From Streptomyces sp. TRM68367 (GTDB lineage Bacteria; Actinomycetota; Actinomycetes; Streptomycetales; Streptomycetaceae), in the NCBI RefSeq assembly GCF_014495685.1, contig NZ_JACTVI010000022.1, forward strand, positions 1-64,000: DNA of 64,000 nt, read 5' to 3'. The notes beneath the pieces were generated by a model that was not told the origin of the DNA, did not search any database, and saw only the letters and a program-made list of their open reading frames with translations. Of the stretch, positions 10,563 through 18,291 are shown in pieces. The position numbers and the translations under genes were made by a program. Numbering within the stretch: position 1 is the stretch's first letter; each line of letters starts with the position of its first letter.

Positions 10563-10575
10563 AAATGAGCATCCG

Positions 10576-11100
10576 GTGAGCATACCCAAGGCGATCGTCC
10601 GCCCGGCGCTTCCCTCCGACCTCAGGACCGTGGCCGACATCTTCACGCACTACGTCCGCCACACCGTGGCCACCTTCGAGGAGACCCCGCCGACCGTCGC
10701 CGACTGGGAGCGGCGGCTGGACGACCTCACCGGGCGGAAACTGCCCTTCCTCGTCGCCGAGTCTTCCGGCATGGTGGCCGGCTTCGCCTGCGCAGCCCAG
10801 TGGCGGCCCAAGCCGGCCTACCGGTACACCGTGGAGGACACCGTCTACCTGGCGCCCGACGCCACCGGCCGGGGGCTCGGTGCGGCTCTGCTGAGCGCAC
10901 TCGTCGCCGGGTCCACCCGGGCCGGGATGCGGCAGATGATCGCCGTCATCGCCGACACCGGCAGCGACGCCTCCCTCGCCCTGCACCGCCGCTTCGGCTT
11001 CACCGAGGCCGGCCATCTGGTCGGGGTCGGGTACAAGCACGGCCGCTGGATCGGCACCTTTCTCCTGCAACGGGACCTGACCCCAGGGCAGCCGGAATGA
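10576..11100 (+). CDS. GNAT N-acetyltransferase, phosphinothricin acetyltransferase-like
   Basis: Acetyl-CoA-dependent N-acetyltransferase of 174 residues. It matches the PAT/Bar/YwnH group: IVRPALPSDLRTVADIFTHYV at the N-terminus, HTVATFEETPPT, and the acetyl-CoA loop LAPDATGRGLGAALLSAL, followed by LHRRFGFTEAGHL and KHGRWIGTFLLQRDL. Family members acetylate phosphinothricin, methionine sulfoximine or related amino acids; the natural substrate here is unknown. The GTG start follows a four-codon mini-frame (MSIR) whose stop overlaps the GTG; that may be chance. Divergent from an XRE-cupin regulator. Confidence 0.85.
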   Translation: MSIPKAIVRPALPSDLRTVADIFTHYVRHTVATFEETPPTVADWERRLDDLTGRKLPFLVAESSGMVAGFACAAQWRPKPAYRYTVEDTVYLAPDATGRGLGAALLSALVAGSTRAGMRQMIAVIADTGSDASLALHRRFGFTEAGHLVGVGYKHGRWIGTFLLQRDLTPGQPE

Positions 11101-11168
11101 CCCCAGACGCCCCCGGCGGCACCCGCACAGGCGCTCCCGCCCGCACGGCTGCCGTGGCCACACAACGG

Positions 11169-11429
11169 TCACATCGTCACCGTCATGTACGCGAACGGCG
11201 TGCCCGCGCTCGGGAGCCTGCTGAGGGAGCCACGGCCGCCTCGCGGCCGCCGTGCCGACGACGACCGCGGACAGAACTCCGGGGGCAACGAGGCGATGAC
11301 CGCGCCGATCAGTGCGACGATCGCGGGCGACACCTGGTGCAGCCGCTCGCTGCACCACAGGACCACGACCGTGCCGAGCAGCAGCGCGCAGCGCTTCTCG
11401 GCCTGCGTCCAGGGGCCGGTGACCGGGGT
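11169..11429 (-). pseudogene. SLC13/DASS-type anion transporter fragment
   Basis: About 50 residues resemble the N-terminal region of a sodium/dicarboxylate symporter (PWTQAEKRCALLLGTVVVLW, then VSPAIVALIGAVIASLP). The piece is fused in frame to the end of an amine-oxidase remnant and followed by an arginine-rich tail with no family likeness. No membrane protein of proper length is encoded, so this is a remnant. Assignment rests on a short match. Confidence 0.4.
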
Positions 11430-11459
11430 CTCACCCGCGACCTCGGCATCACCGGCATC

Positions 11460-12040
11460 GACCTGATCGACCTGTCTGGAGTACGACATCAGCGGGCTGA
11501 CCTGCACCTGCCGCAGCCCGGAGAACGGCACCGTGACGATCGCGAGGTCACCTGTGAACTGCTCGCGCACGACCTTGCCGTCGCGGCCCTCGGAGACGGT
11601 GTCGACCCACACGTGGGGGCCGTCGGCGCGCACGTGCCCGGGGTCGCCGGGCCGGTCGGGGTCCCAGTACTCGATGTGCGTGACGCGCCGGTTCAGGCGC
11701 AGCTCGTCGGCCACGTCTCGCAGCATCGCGTCCGGCAGGACGGCCGTGCCGCCGACCAGCTCCCAGAACTCGGTGTCCGGGCTGATCAGCGACTGGCTGA
11801 TGAAGCTGTGGACGAAGGACAGCGGCAGGCGTGAGGGGAGGTTCTCCAGGGTGCCGACGAAATCGATGGTGCGCTCGTCCAGGCCGGCCTGCTCGGTCAG
11901 GAACCGGTACATCGACCAGTCGCCGTACTTCTGCACGACCCGTGCCCAGCCGCGCACCCGCTCCGGCATCGGCTTGTCGACGCGCTTGCCGTCCGCGCCA
12001 GGCGTGCTCCGGTGCACGGGTTTGGGGGCCCGGTACCGGG
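11460..12040 (-). pseudogene. Flavin monoamine oxidase internal fragment
   Basis: The middle of a flavin amine oxidase is intact in one frame: RVVQKYGDWSMYRFLTEQAG, DERTIDFVGTLENLPSRLPL, SPDTEFWELVGGTAVLPDAM, LNRRVTHIEYW, then LAIVTVPFSGLRQVQVSPLM. The FAD-binding N-terminus (GxGxxG) and the C-terminal flavin site are absent; the family is about 550 residues. The upstream frame belongs to the shadow of the Fur gene, and the downstream end runs into a transporter fragment. A deletion-scarred remnant, not a working enzyme. Confidence 0.7.
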
Positions 12041-12054
12041 TGAGCGGTGCCTCG

Positions 12055-12495
12055 TCAGGACGGCGGAGCGGCGCAGCGGGCGCACACCCCGCTGAGTTCG
12101 AGGGTGTGCTGGAGCTGCGTGAAGCCGGTGATCTCGGCGAGGCGGGCGGCCCACTCCTCGACGGGCTCGGAGTCGACGGGCCGGCTGCGGCCGCAGCCGC
12201 GGCAGATGAGGTGGTGGCGGTGCTCGCCGGCCGGCCGCCGCAGGTACATCCGCTCACCGCCGTCGTCGCGCACGACATCGACGAGCCCGGCGCGGTCCAG
12301 CTCGCGCAGGGTGCGGTAGACGGTGGTGAGCCCGACGGTGCTGCCGGAGTCGGCGAGCAGCGCGTGCAGTTCCTGCGCTGAGACGAACTCGCGGCAGCGG
12401 CCCAGGGTGTCGAGCACGGCCCGCCGCTGGCGGGTGCGGCGCAGGGCCGGGGCGCGGCCCCGCGCGCCCTTCGGCCTCTCCTCCGTGTCGGTCAT
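12055..12495 (-). CDS. Fur-family metalloregulator, Zur-like
   Basis: A 146-residue Fur superfamily repressor with the winged-helix segment RRAVLDTLGRCREFVSAQEL then GLTTVYRTLRELDRAGLVDV (residues about 22-70). The metal region includes EHRHHLICRGCGRSRPVDSE. Structural zinc cysteines are CRGC and CARC near the C-terminus, the arrangement seen in zinc-sensing Zur. The ATG follows GAGGGG. A 15-bp Zur-like palindrome lies 49 bp upstream, suggesting autoregulation or control of a neighbour. Because it differs from the best-known Streptomyces Zur remembered (N-terminus and spacing), a second paralogue or a peroxide/iron sensor remains possible. Confidence 0.85.
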   Translation of the reverse strand: MTDTEERPKGARGRAPALRRTRQRRAVLDTLGRCREFVSAQELHALLADSGSTVGLTTVYRTLRELDRAGLVDVVRDDGGERMYLRRPAGEHRHHLICRGCGRSRPVDSEPVEEWAARLAEITGFTQLQHTLELSGVCARCAAPPS

Positions 12496-12543
12496 CACTG
12501 GACCCCTCGCTCGACCGGCGCGTTGTCGGCACACCATGCTAAT

Positions 12544-12558
12544 TGAACATGGTTTTCA
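12544..12558. promoter_or_regulatory. Zur/Fur-like box
   Basis: TGAACATGGTTTTCA is a 7-1-7 palindrome with TGAA/TTCA ends, close to the actinobacterial Zur consensus TGAAAATNATTTTCA as remembered. It lies upstream of the Fur-type gene in otherwise non-coding AT-richer DNA. Confidence 0.5.
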
Positions 12559-12705
12559 TGTCGATCCACAAAGGATCGAGCCGCCGGAGATCGGCCACTT
12601 GCCGAAACCATTGACGCGAACACACCCCGTCCTTATCTTCTGACCGAATTCACGAACTACGTTCGAAATAACGGACGCTGGCGTGACGGACAGGGACGGT
12701 CCCGT

Positions 12706-12992
12706 ATGCCTCGCCCCACCGCAGCCCCCCTGCTCGTGTGTGTGCTCGCCGTGCTCCTCGCCCTGGTGACGGGGGTGCAGCCGGCGTCCGCGGCGGACGG
12801 CCGCCCGTACACCAACCCGCTGAAGTCGGCCAAGGGCGCCGGCCCCAGGCTGACGTACCACGACGGGAACTACTTCCTGGTGACGACAACCTTCACCGGC
12901 GTCCTCCGCAGTGGTCCTGGCTGTACCGACGTAGGCAGTGGGCATGGCTGAACAACGCCTGCCAGCAGTGGCGGCTCGTCCCCACCGCCTGA
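12706..12992 (+). pseudogene. Truncated secreted GH43 arabinosidase-type gene fused to a ricin-B-like tail
   Basis: The first frame has a signal peptide (MPRPTAAPLLVCVLAVLLALVT ... ASA) and the start of a GH43 catalytic domain (PYTNPLKSAKG, LTYHDGNYFLVTTTFTGVL). After about 65 residues the frame is lost, and another frame ends with NACQQWRLVPTA, the typical end of a ricin-type carbohydrate module. Most of the catalytic domain has been deleted. It directly precedes an intact GH43 gene, so this is a decayed member of a plant-polysaccharide pair. Confidence 0.65.
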
Positions 12993-13024
12993 CCTCACCG
13001 ACACCCCCGCACTGGAGAACTCCG

Positions 13025-14479
13025 TTGAGACACAGACGCATCGCCGTACGCCTGCTCATGGCCTTCCTCGTCGCCGTGGCCGCCTGCCTCGCCGGGCCCG
13101 GCGGCACCGCGCAGGCCGCCGTGCCCGCCTCGCCGGCCGTGACATACACCAACCCGATCGCGGAGAAGCGCGCCGACCCGCACATCTTCCGGCACACCGA
13201 CGGCTACTACTACTTCACCGCGACCGTGCCCGAGTACGACCGGATCGTGCTGCGCCGGGCGACCACCATCCAGGGCCTGAAGTCCGCCCCCGAGACAACG
13301 ATCTGGACCAAGCACGCCAGCGGGGTGATGGGCGCGCACATCTGGGCGCCGGAGATCCACTTCATCGACGCCAAGTGGTACGTCTACTTCGCCGCCGGCG
13401 CCACCAACGACGTGTGGGCGATCCGCATGTACGTCCTGGAGGGCACCGGCGCGAACCCGCTGACCGCCGCCTGGACGGAGAAGGGCCAGATCAGGACAGA
13501 GTGGGAGAGCTTCTCCCTGGACGCCACGACGTTCGTGGTGAACGGGGTGCGCTACCTGGCCTGGGCGCAACGCGACCCGTCCGTGAACAACAACACGGAC
13601 ATCTATCTCGCGAGGATGGCCAACCCCTGGACGATCACCGGCACTCCGGTGATGCTGTCGCGGCCCACCCACTCCTGGGAGACCGTCGGCTACAAGGTCA
13701 ACGAGGGCCCTGCGGTGATCCAGCGCGGCGGCAAGGTGTTCATGACGTACTCGGCGAGCGCCACCGACAGCAACTACTGCCTGGGCCTGCTGACCGCGAA
13801 CGCTGGCGCGAACCTGCTCAGCCAGGCGTCCTGGAGCAAGAGTGCCACGCCGGTGTTCACTAGCAACGCCTCGACGAGCCAGTACGGTCCGGGGCACAAC
13901 TCCTTCACCGTCTCCGAGGACGGCAAGAGCGACATCCTCGTCTACCACGACCGCGGCTACAAGGACATCAGCGGCGATCCGCTGGCCGACCCCAACCGCC
14001 GCACCCGCGTGCAGAAGCTGTACTGGAACGCCGACGGCACCCCGAACTTCGGCATCCCGGTGGCCGACGGGGTCACCCCGTACCGGCTGTCGTCGTACAA
14101 CTTCCCGGACCGGTTCGTCCGCCACTACGACTTCCGGGCCCGGATCGAGGCGAACGTGACCAAGCTCGCCGACTCGCAGTTCCGCGAGGTGCGGGGCCTG
14201 ACCGGCAGCGGCACGGTCTCGCTGGAGTCGGCCAACTTCCCCGGCTACTACCTGCGACACAAGAACTTCGAGGTGTGGCTGGAGAAGAACGACGGCACGG
14301 CGCAGTTCGCCGCCGACGCGACGTTCGTCAGGCGGGCGGGGCTGGCGGACGCGGCCGGGGTGTCGTACGAGTCGTCCAACTACCCGGGGCGGTACATCCG
14401 GCACTGGGAGTACCTGCTGAACGTGCAGACGCCCAGCACGGCCACCGACCGGGCGGACGCCACCTTCTACGCGCAGTGA
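13025..14479 (+). CDS. Secreted GH43 alpha-L-arabinofuranosidase with AbfB (CBM42) domain
   Basis: Extracellular glycosidase removing arabinose from hemicellulose side chains. Of 484 residues, the first ~35 form a signal peptide (RHRRIAVRLLMAFLVAVAAC ... AQAA). A five-bladed GH43 domain follows: YTNPIAEKRADPHIFRHTDG contains the catalytic Asp (ADPH), WAPEIHFIDAKWYVYFAAG and VNEGPAVIQRGGKVFMTYS the other acidic residues. The C-terminal ~140 residues carry two AbfB-type repeats (SYNFPDRFVRHYDFRARIE, SANFPGYYLRHKNFEVWLE, SSNYPGRYIRHWEYLL), an arabinose-binding module. The TTG start follows GGAGAA; the longer upstream frame belongs to the broken gene before it. Confidence 0.9.
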   Translation: MRHRRIAVRLLMAFLVAVAACLAGPGGTAQAAVPASPAVTYTNPIAEKRADPHIFRHTDGYYYFTATVPEYDRIVLRRATTIQGLKSAPETTIWTKHASGVMGAHIWAPEIHFIDAKWYVYFAAGATNDVWAIRMYVLEGTGANPLTAAWTEKGQIRTEWESFSLDATTFVVNGVRYLAWAQRDPSVNNNTDIYLARMANPWTITGTPVMLSRPTHSWETVGYKVNEGPAVIQRGGKVFMTYSASATDSNYCLGLLTANAGANLLSQASWSKSATPVFTSNASTSQYGPGHNSFTVSEDGKSDILVYHDRGYKDISGDPLADPNRRTRVQKLYWNADGTPNFGIPVADGVTPYRLSSYNFPDRFVRHYDFRARIEANVTKLADSQFREVRGLTGSGTVSLESANFPGYYLRHKNFEVWLEKNDGTAQFAADATFVRRAGLADAAGVSYESSNYPGRYIRHWEYLLNVQTPSTATDRADATFYAQ

Positions 14480-14615
14480 CGCCCGGCGGCGGGTGAGCTC
14501 GCCGCGCGGTTAGCCGGCGGCCGGTACGGGCACTCGGTTTCCGTCCGGCCGTCCAGCCGTGTAGGGAGGCGGGACGGGCGCACGGCAAGGGTCGTCGCGA
14601 GGACGAGGAGAGGCA

Positions 14616-14927
14616 GTGTCAACCGGTCGGCTCCCCGATCACGAGCAGCGCATCCTCGACGAGATGGAGCGGGCGCTCAGGCGCGACCGCCGCCTCGACC
14701 GCCGGCTGCGCACCCTGCGTGCGCGTCGCTTCCCCGACCTGGCCCGCCTGGCCGCCTACAGCCCCCGGCTGCGGACGGTCGTGAGTCTGCTCGCGGTGTC
14801 GGTCGCGCTCATGGTCGCCGGGATCGTCACCTCGGAGCCGGCGGTGATCTGGGCCTTCGCCGCCCTGTGGCCGCTGGCCCTGTTCGCGGTGTTCCGCACG
14901 CTGTGCCGGTGGACGGAGCGACCATAG
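14616..14927 (+). CDS. DUF3040 small membrane protein
   Basis: A 103-residue protein with the DUF3040 pattern: an N-terminal acidic/basic helix (LPDHEQRILDEMERALRRDR, about residues 6-25) followed by two adjacent membrane segments (VVSLLAVSVALMVAGIV and VIWAFAALWPLALFAVF). The GTG start follows GAGGAGAGGCA. Members are widespread in Streptomyces and of unknown function. No operon partner is obvious; the next gene begins 93 bp later on the same strand. Confidence 0.85.
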   Translation: MSTGRLPDHEQRILDEMERALRRDRRLDRRLRTLRARRFPDLARLAAYSPRLRTVVSLLAVSVALMVAGIVTSEPAVIWAFAALWPLALFAVFRTLCRWTERP

Positions 14928-15020
14928 GGCCGCGCTGCGGGAACACGCGGCCGAGGGCGTATACGAACGCGCTGACAGGCTGACCGCGTCGCGCACGGCC
15001 GCACTCCTTAAGATCACCCC

Positions 15021-15464
15021 GTGGCAGCAACCTTTCTCCTCCAGCGCACGGCACCGCTCCCGATGGCCGAGGCGTGGCGCCGACTCACGGAGTGGCCCCG
15101 CCACGGCGAGGCGGTCCCCCTCACCCGCGTCACCGTCGTCCCGGCCGCGCCGACCCGGCAGGGCACGGTCGTCGTGGTCCGCACGGGCCTCGGCCCGTTC
15201 GCCTTCGACGACACGATGGAGGTCACGGTGTGGCGGCCGCCGGAGGGGGACGTGTCCGGGCTGTGCCGGCTGGAGAAGCGGGGCCGCGTGGTTCTGGGCT
15301 GGGCCGAGATCGAGGTACGGCCGGGTCCGGGTGGCCGTACGCGCGTGCTGTGGCGAGAGGAGTTGCGGGTCCGCCTGCTGCCCGGGTTCTTCGACGGCGT
15401 GCTGGAGCGGGCGGCACGGTATGTGTTCGGGCGGGCGGTGAACCGGCTGCTCAGGCGGGCGTGA
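15021..15464 (+). CDS. SRPBCC-family (START-like fold) protein
   Basis: A 147-residue protein with the polyketide-cyclase/SRPBCC outline: ATFLLQRTAPLPMAEAWRRL at the N-terminus, a beta-rich centre (TVVVVRTGLGPFAFDDTMEV) and a long C-terminal helix (FFDGVLERAARYVFGRAVNR). Such proteins bind hydrophobic ligands; no catalytic signature is visible and no pathway partner adjoins it. The GTG start has only a weak upstream AAGATC. Convergent with xdhC. Confidence 0.75.
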   Translation: MAATFLLQRTAPLPMAEAWRRLTEWPRHGEAVPLTRVTVVPAAPTRQGTVVVVRTGLGPFAFDDTMEVTVWRPPEGDVSGLCRLEKRGRVVLGWAEIEVRPGPGGRTRVLWREELRVRLLPGFFDGVLERAARYVFGRAVNRLLRRA

Positions 15465-15516
15465 GGTGCCCCCGGCCCCTTGCCGTGGTCCGGCCTTCCT
15501 CGGGCCGTGCCCCGGC

Positions 15517-16668
15517 TCAGGCCACCGACCCGATGCGTCCCGCCGGCCGGGAGGTCGCGTCGTGGTGGATCGGGGTGTGCGCGCCGGTGAGCGGGACGCC
15601 GCTGCCGCCGCGGCGAGCGGCGACGATCTCCGCGGCGATCGACAGGGCCGTCTCCTGAGGCGTACGGGCGCCGAGGTCCAGGCCGATGGGTGACCTCAGC
15701 CGCGCCAACTCCAGCTCGGTGACGCCGGCTTCGCGCAGCCGGTCGTTGCGCTCCAGGTGGGTGCGGCGGGAGCCCATGGCGCCGACGTACGCGACCGGCA
15801 GGCGCAGCGCCCGCGTCAGCAGGGGTACGTCGAACTTGGCGTCGTGGGTGAGGACGCACAGGACCGTGCGGGCGTCGACGTCCGTGCGCTCCAGGTACCG
15901 GTGGGGCCACTCGACGACGATCTCGTCGGCTTCCGGGAAGCGCGCCCGCGTCGCGAACACGGGCCGCGCGTCGCACACGGTGACGTGGTGGCCGAGGAAC
16001 TTGCCGGCCCGGACCAGGGCCGACGCGAAGTCGATCGCGCCGAAGACGATCATCCGGGGCGGGGGGACGGAGGACTCGACGAGAACCGTGAGCGGTGCTC
16101 CGCAGCGAGAGCCCTGCTCTGAGATCTCCAGGGTGCCGGTGCGCCCGGCGTCCAGGAAGGCGCCCGCCTCGGCCGCGACCGTCCGGTCCAGTTCGGGGTG
16201 GGCGCCGAAGCCGCCGTCGTACGAGCCGTCGCGGCGGACCAGCAGGGCCCGGCCCGTCAGCTCCGGCGGGCCGGGCACGATCCGCGCCACCGCCGTCGCC
16301 TCCCCTCGCGCGGCGGCGGCGAGCGCGGACGCGACCACCGGGCGGGCGGGGTCCGGCGCCCGCACCGGCGTGACGAGGATGTCGACGACCCCGCCGCAGG
16401 TCAGGCCGACGGCGAAGGCGTCCTCGTCGCTGTAGCCGAAGCGTTCCAGGACGGTGTCGCCGTCCTGCAGCGCCTGCCGGCACAGCTCGTACACGGCGCC
16501 CTCCACGCAGCCGCCGGAGACCGAGCCGACCGCCGTGCCGTCGGCGTCCACCGCGAGCGCGGCGCCGGGCGGGCGGGGCGCGCTGCCGCTGACGGCCACC
16601 ACGGTGGCCACGGCGAAGTCACGGCCCTGCCCGGCCCACCGGTTCAGTTCCTCGGCGATGTCCAGCAT
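15517..16668 (-). CDS. XdhC-family molybdenum cofactor insertion protein
   Basis: Chaperone that delivers sulfurated molybdenum cofactor to xanthine dehydrogenase. The 383 residues contain the XdhC N-terminal domain (VATVVAVSGSAPRPPGAALA, SVSGGCVEGAVYE, with the conserved GGCVEG) and the C-terminal Rossmann-like domain (MIVFGAIDFASALVRAGKFL, VLTHDAKFDVPLL, YVGAMGSRRTH). The usual GxGHVA site reads GAIDFA here. It lies 62 bp downstream of the purine permease on the same strand and one operon away from the xanthine dehydrogenase subunits, consistent with its function. Confidence 0.9.
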   Translation of the reverse strand: MLDIAEELNRWAGQGRDFAVATVVAVSGSAPRPPGAALAVDADGTAVGSVSGGCVEGAVYELCRQALQDGDTVLERFGYSDEDAFAVGLTCGGVVDILVTPVRAPDPARPVVASALAAAARGEATAVARIVPGPPELTGRALLVRRDGSYDGGFGAHPELDRTVAAEAGAFLDAGRTGTLEISEQGSRCGAPLTVLVESSVPPPRMIVFGAIDFASALVRAGKFLGHHVTVCDARPVFATRARFPEADEIVVEWPHRYLERTDVDARTVLCVLTHDAKFDVPLLTRALRLPVAYVGAMGSRRTHLERNDRLREAGVTELELARLRSPIGLDLGARTPQETALSIAAEIVAARRGGSGVPLTGAHTPIHHDATSRPAGRIGSVA

Positions 16669-16730
16669 GTCTCTCGGTCTCCTGACAGGGGTTGCGGGCA
16701 GGGCTTCTCGCCGGGCCAGGGCAACGGGCG

Positions 16731-18188
16731 CTAGTGCACGCCCAGCCAGCTCTCGATCGGGTTGAGGGCGAAGTAGATCAGGAACACCGCCGTCAGGATC
16801 CACATGAAGGCGCCGATCTCCCGCGCCTTGCCCTGGGCGGTCTTGATGGCGGTGTACGAGATGACGCCCGCGGCGACACCGGTGGTGATGGTGTACGTGA
16901 ACGGCATCAGGACGACCGTGAGGAACACCGGGATCGCGGTGGCGCGGTCGGCCCAGTCGACGTGCCGGGCGTTCATCAGCATCATCGCGCCGATGACGAC
17001 CAGCGCGGCGGACGCGACCTCCTGCGGGACGATCGCGGTGAGCGGGGTGAAGAACAGGCAGGCCGCGAAGAACAGGCCGGTGACGACGGAGGCGAGGCCC
17101 GTGCGGGCGCCCTCGCCGACGCCGGTCGCCGACTCGATGAACACGGTCTGACCGGAGCCGCCCGACACACCGCCGATCGCGCCGCCCGCGCCGTCGATGA
17201 ACAGCGCCTTGGACAGGCCCGGCATCCGGCCCTTGTCGTCGGCCAGTTTGGCCTCGGTGCCGACGCCGATGATGGTCGCCATCGCGTCGAAGAACCCGGC
17301 GAGCACCAGAGTGAAGACGATCATGCCGACGGTCATCGCGCCGACCTGGCTCCAGCCGCCGAACTCCACGTCGCCGAAGAGCGAGAAGTCGGGCATGGAG
17401 ACCGCGCTGCCGTGCAGTTCGGGCGCGCCGGCCGCCCACTGCTTGGGGTCGATGACCCCGGCGGCGTTCAGGATCCAGGCGACGAGCGTGCCGCTGATGA
17501 TGCCGACGAGGATGGCGCCGGGGATGTTCCGGGCCTGGAGCATGAAGATCAGGAGCAGGGTGCCGGCGAAGAGGAGGACCGGCCAGCCGGCCAGTTCGCC
17601 CGCGGGGCCGAGGGTGACCGGGGTGGCCTCGCCCTGGTGCACGAAGCCGGACTTGTAGAAGCCGATGAGGGCGATGAACAGGCCGATGCCCATCGTGATG
17701 CCGTGCTTGAGCGCGAGCGGGATCGCTTTCATGATCATCTCGCGCAGGCCGGTGACGACCAGCAGCATGATGACCACGCCGTACATCACGCACATGCCCA
17801 TCGCCTGCGGCCAGGTCATCTGCGGGGCGACCTGCGAGGAGATGACTCCGGAGACGGAGAGTCCGGCGGCGAGGGCGAGCGGCACCTTGCCGACGAACCC
17901 CATCAGCAACGTGGTGACGGCCGCCGCGAACGCGGTCGCGGTGATCAGGGCCTGCTGGCCCAGGGTGTTCCCCGCGGCGTCCTTGCCGGACAGGACCACG
18001 GGGTTGAGCAGGAGGATGTACGCCATCGCCATGAAGGTGGTGACGCCGCCGCGCACTTCACGGCCGAGCGTGGATCCTCGTCGGGATATGTGGAAATACC
18101 GGTCGAGCCAGGACCGTCCGGCCGGGACGCGGGTGCCTTCGCCCGCGTCTTCGGCTGTGGTCCTGGGCTCCACTGACTGCTGGGTCAT
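16731..18188 (-). CDS. NCS2/AzgA-type purine permease
   Basis: Membrane importer for hypoxanthine, guanine, adenine or xanthine. At 485 residues it has about 12-14 hydrophobic segments and AzgA-group signatures: GREVRGGVTTFMAMAYILLL near residue 42, NPVVLSG, LALAAGLSVSGVISSQ, GFFDAMATIIGVGTEA and GGSGQTVFIESATGVGEGAR. The ATG follows GGGAGA 8 nt upstream. It probably forms an operon with xdhC and neighbours the xanthine dehydrogenase genes, so it supplies their substrate. Confidence 0.92.
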   Translation of the reverse strand: MTQQSVEPRTTAEDAGEGTRVPAGRSWLDRYFHISRRGSTLGREVRGGVTTFMAMAYILLLNPVVLSGKDAAGNTLGQQALITATAFAAAVTTLLMGFVGKVPLALAAGLSVSGVISSQVAPQMTWPQAMGMCVMYGVVIMLLVVTGLREMIMKAIPLALKHGITMGIGLFIALIGFYKSGFVHQGEATPVTLGPAGELAGWPVLLFAGTLLLIFMLQARNIPGAILVGIISGTLVAWILNAAGVIDPKQWAAGAPELHGSAVSMPDFSLFGDVEFGGWSQVGAMTVGMIVFTLVLAGFFDAMATIIGVGTEAKLADDKGRMPGLSKALFIDGAGGAIGGVSGGSGQTVFIESATGVGEGARTGLASVVTGLFFAACLFFTPLTAIVPQEVASAALVVIGAMMLMNARHVDWADRATAIPVFLTVVLMPFTYTITTGVAAGVISYTAIKTAQGKAREIGAFMWILTAVFLIYFALNPIESWLGVH

Positions 18189-18266
18189 GGTGCCGTCTCC
18201 CAAGTTTCACAGGGGGTTGGGATGTGCACGACCCGGGGGACGGCCCGAGACGAACATAGGGGGCCC

Positions 18267-18283
18267 GGGGGACGAAGTCCCCC
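18267..18283. terminator. Terminator hairpin after xanthine dehydrogenase operon
   Basis: GGGGGAC-GAA-GTCCCCC is a perfect 7-bp stem just after the molybdenum subunit stop on the minus strand, separating that operon from the permease-xdhC unit. Confidence 0.6.
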
Positions 18284-18291
18284 AGGGGAAC

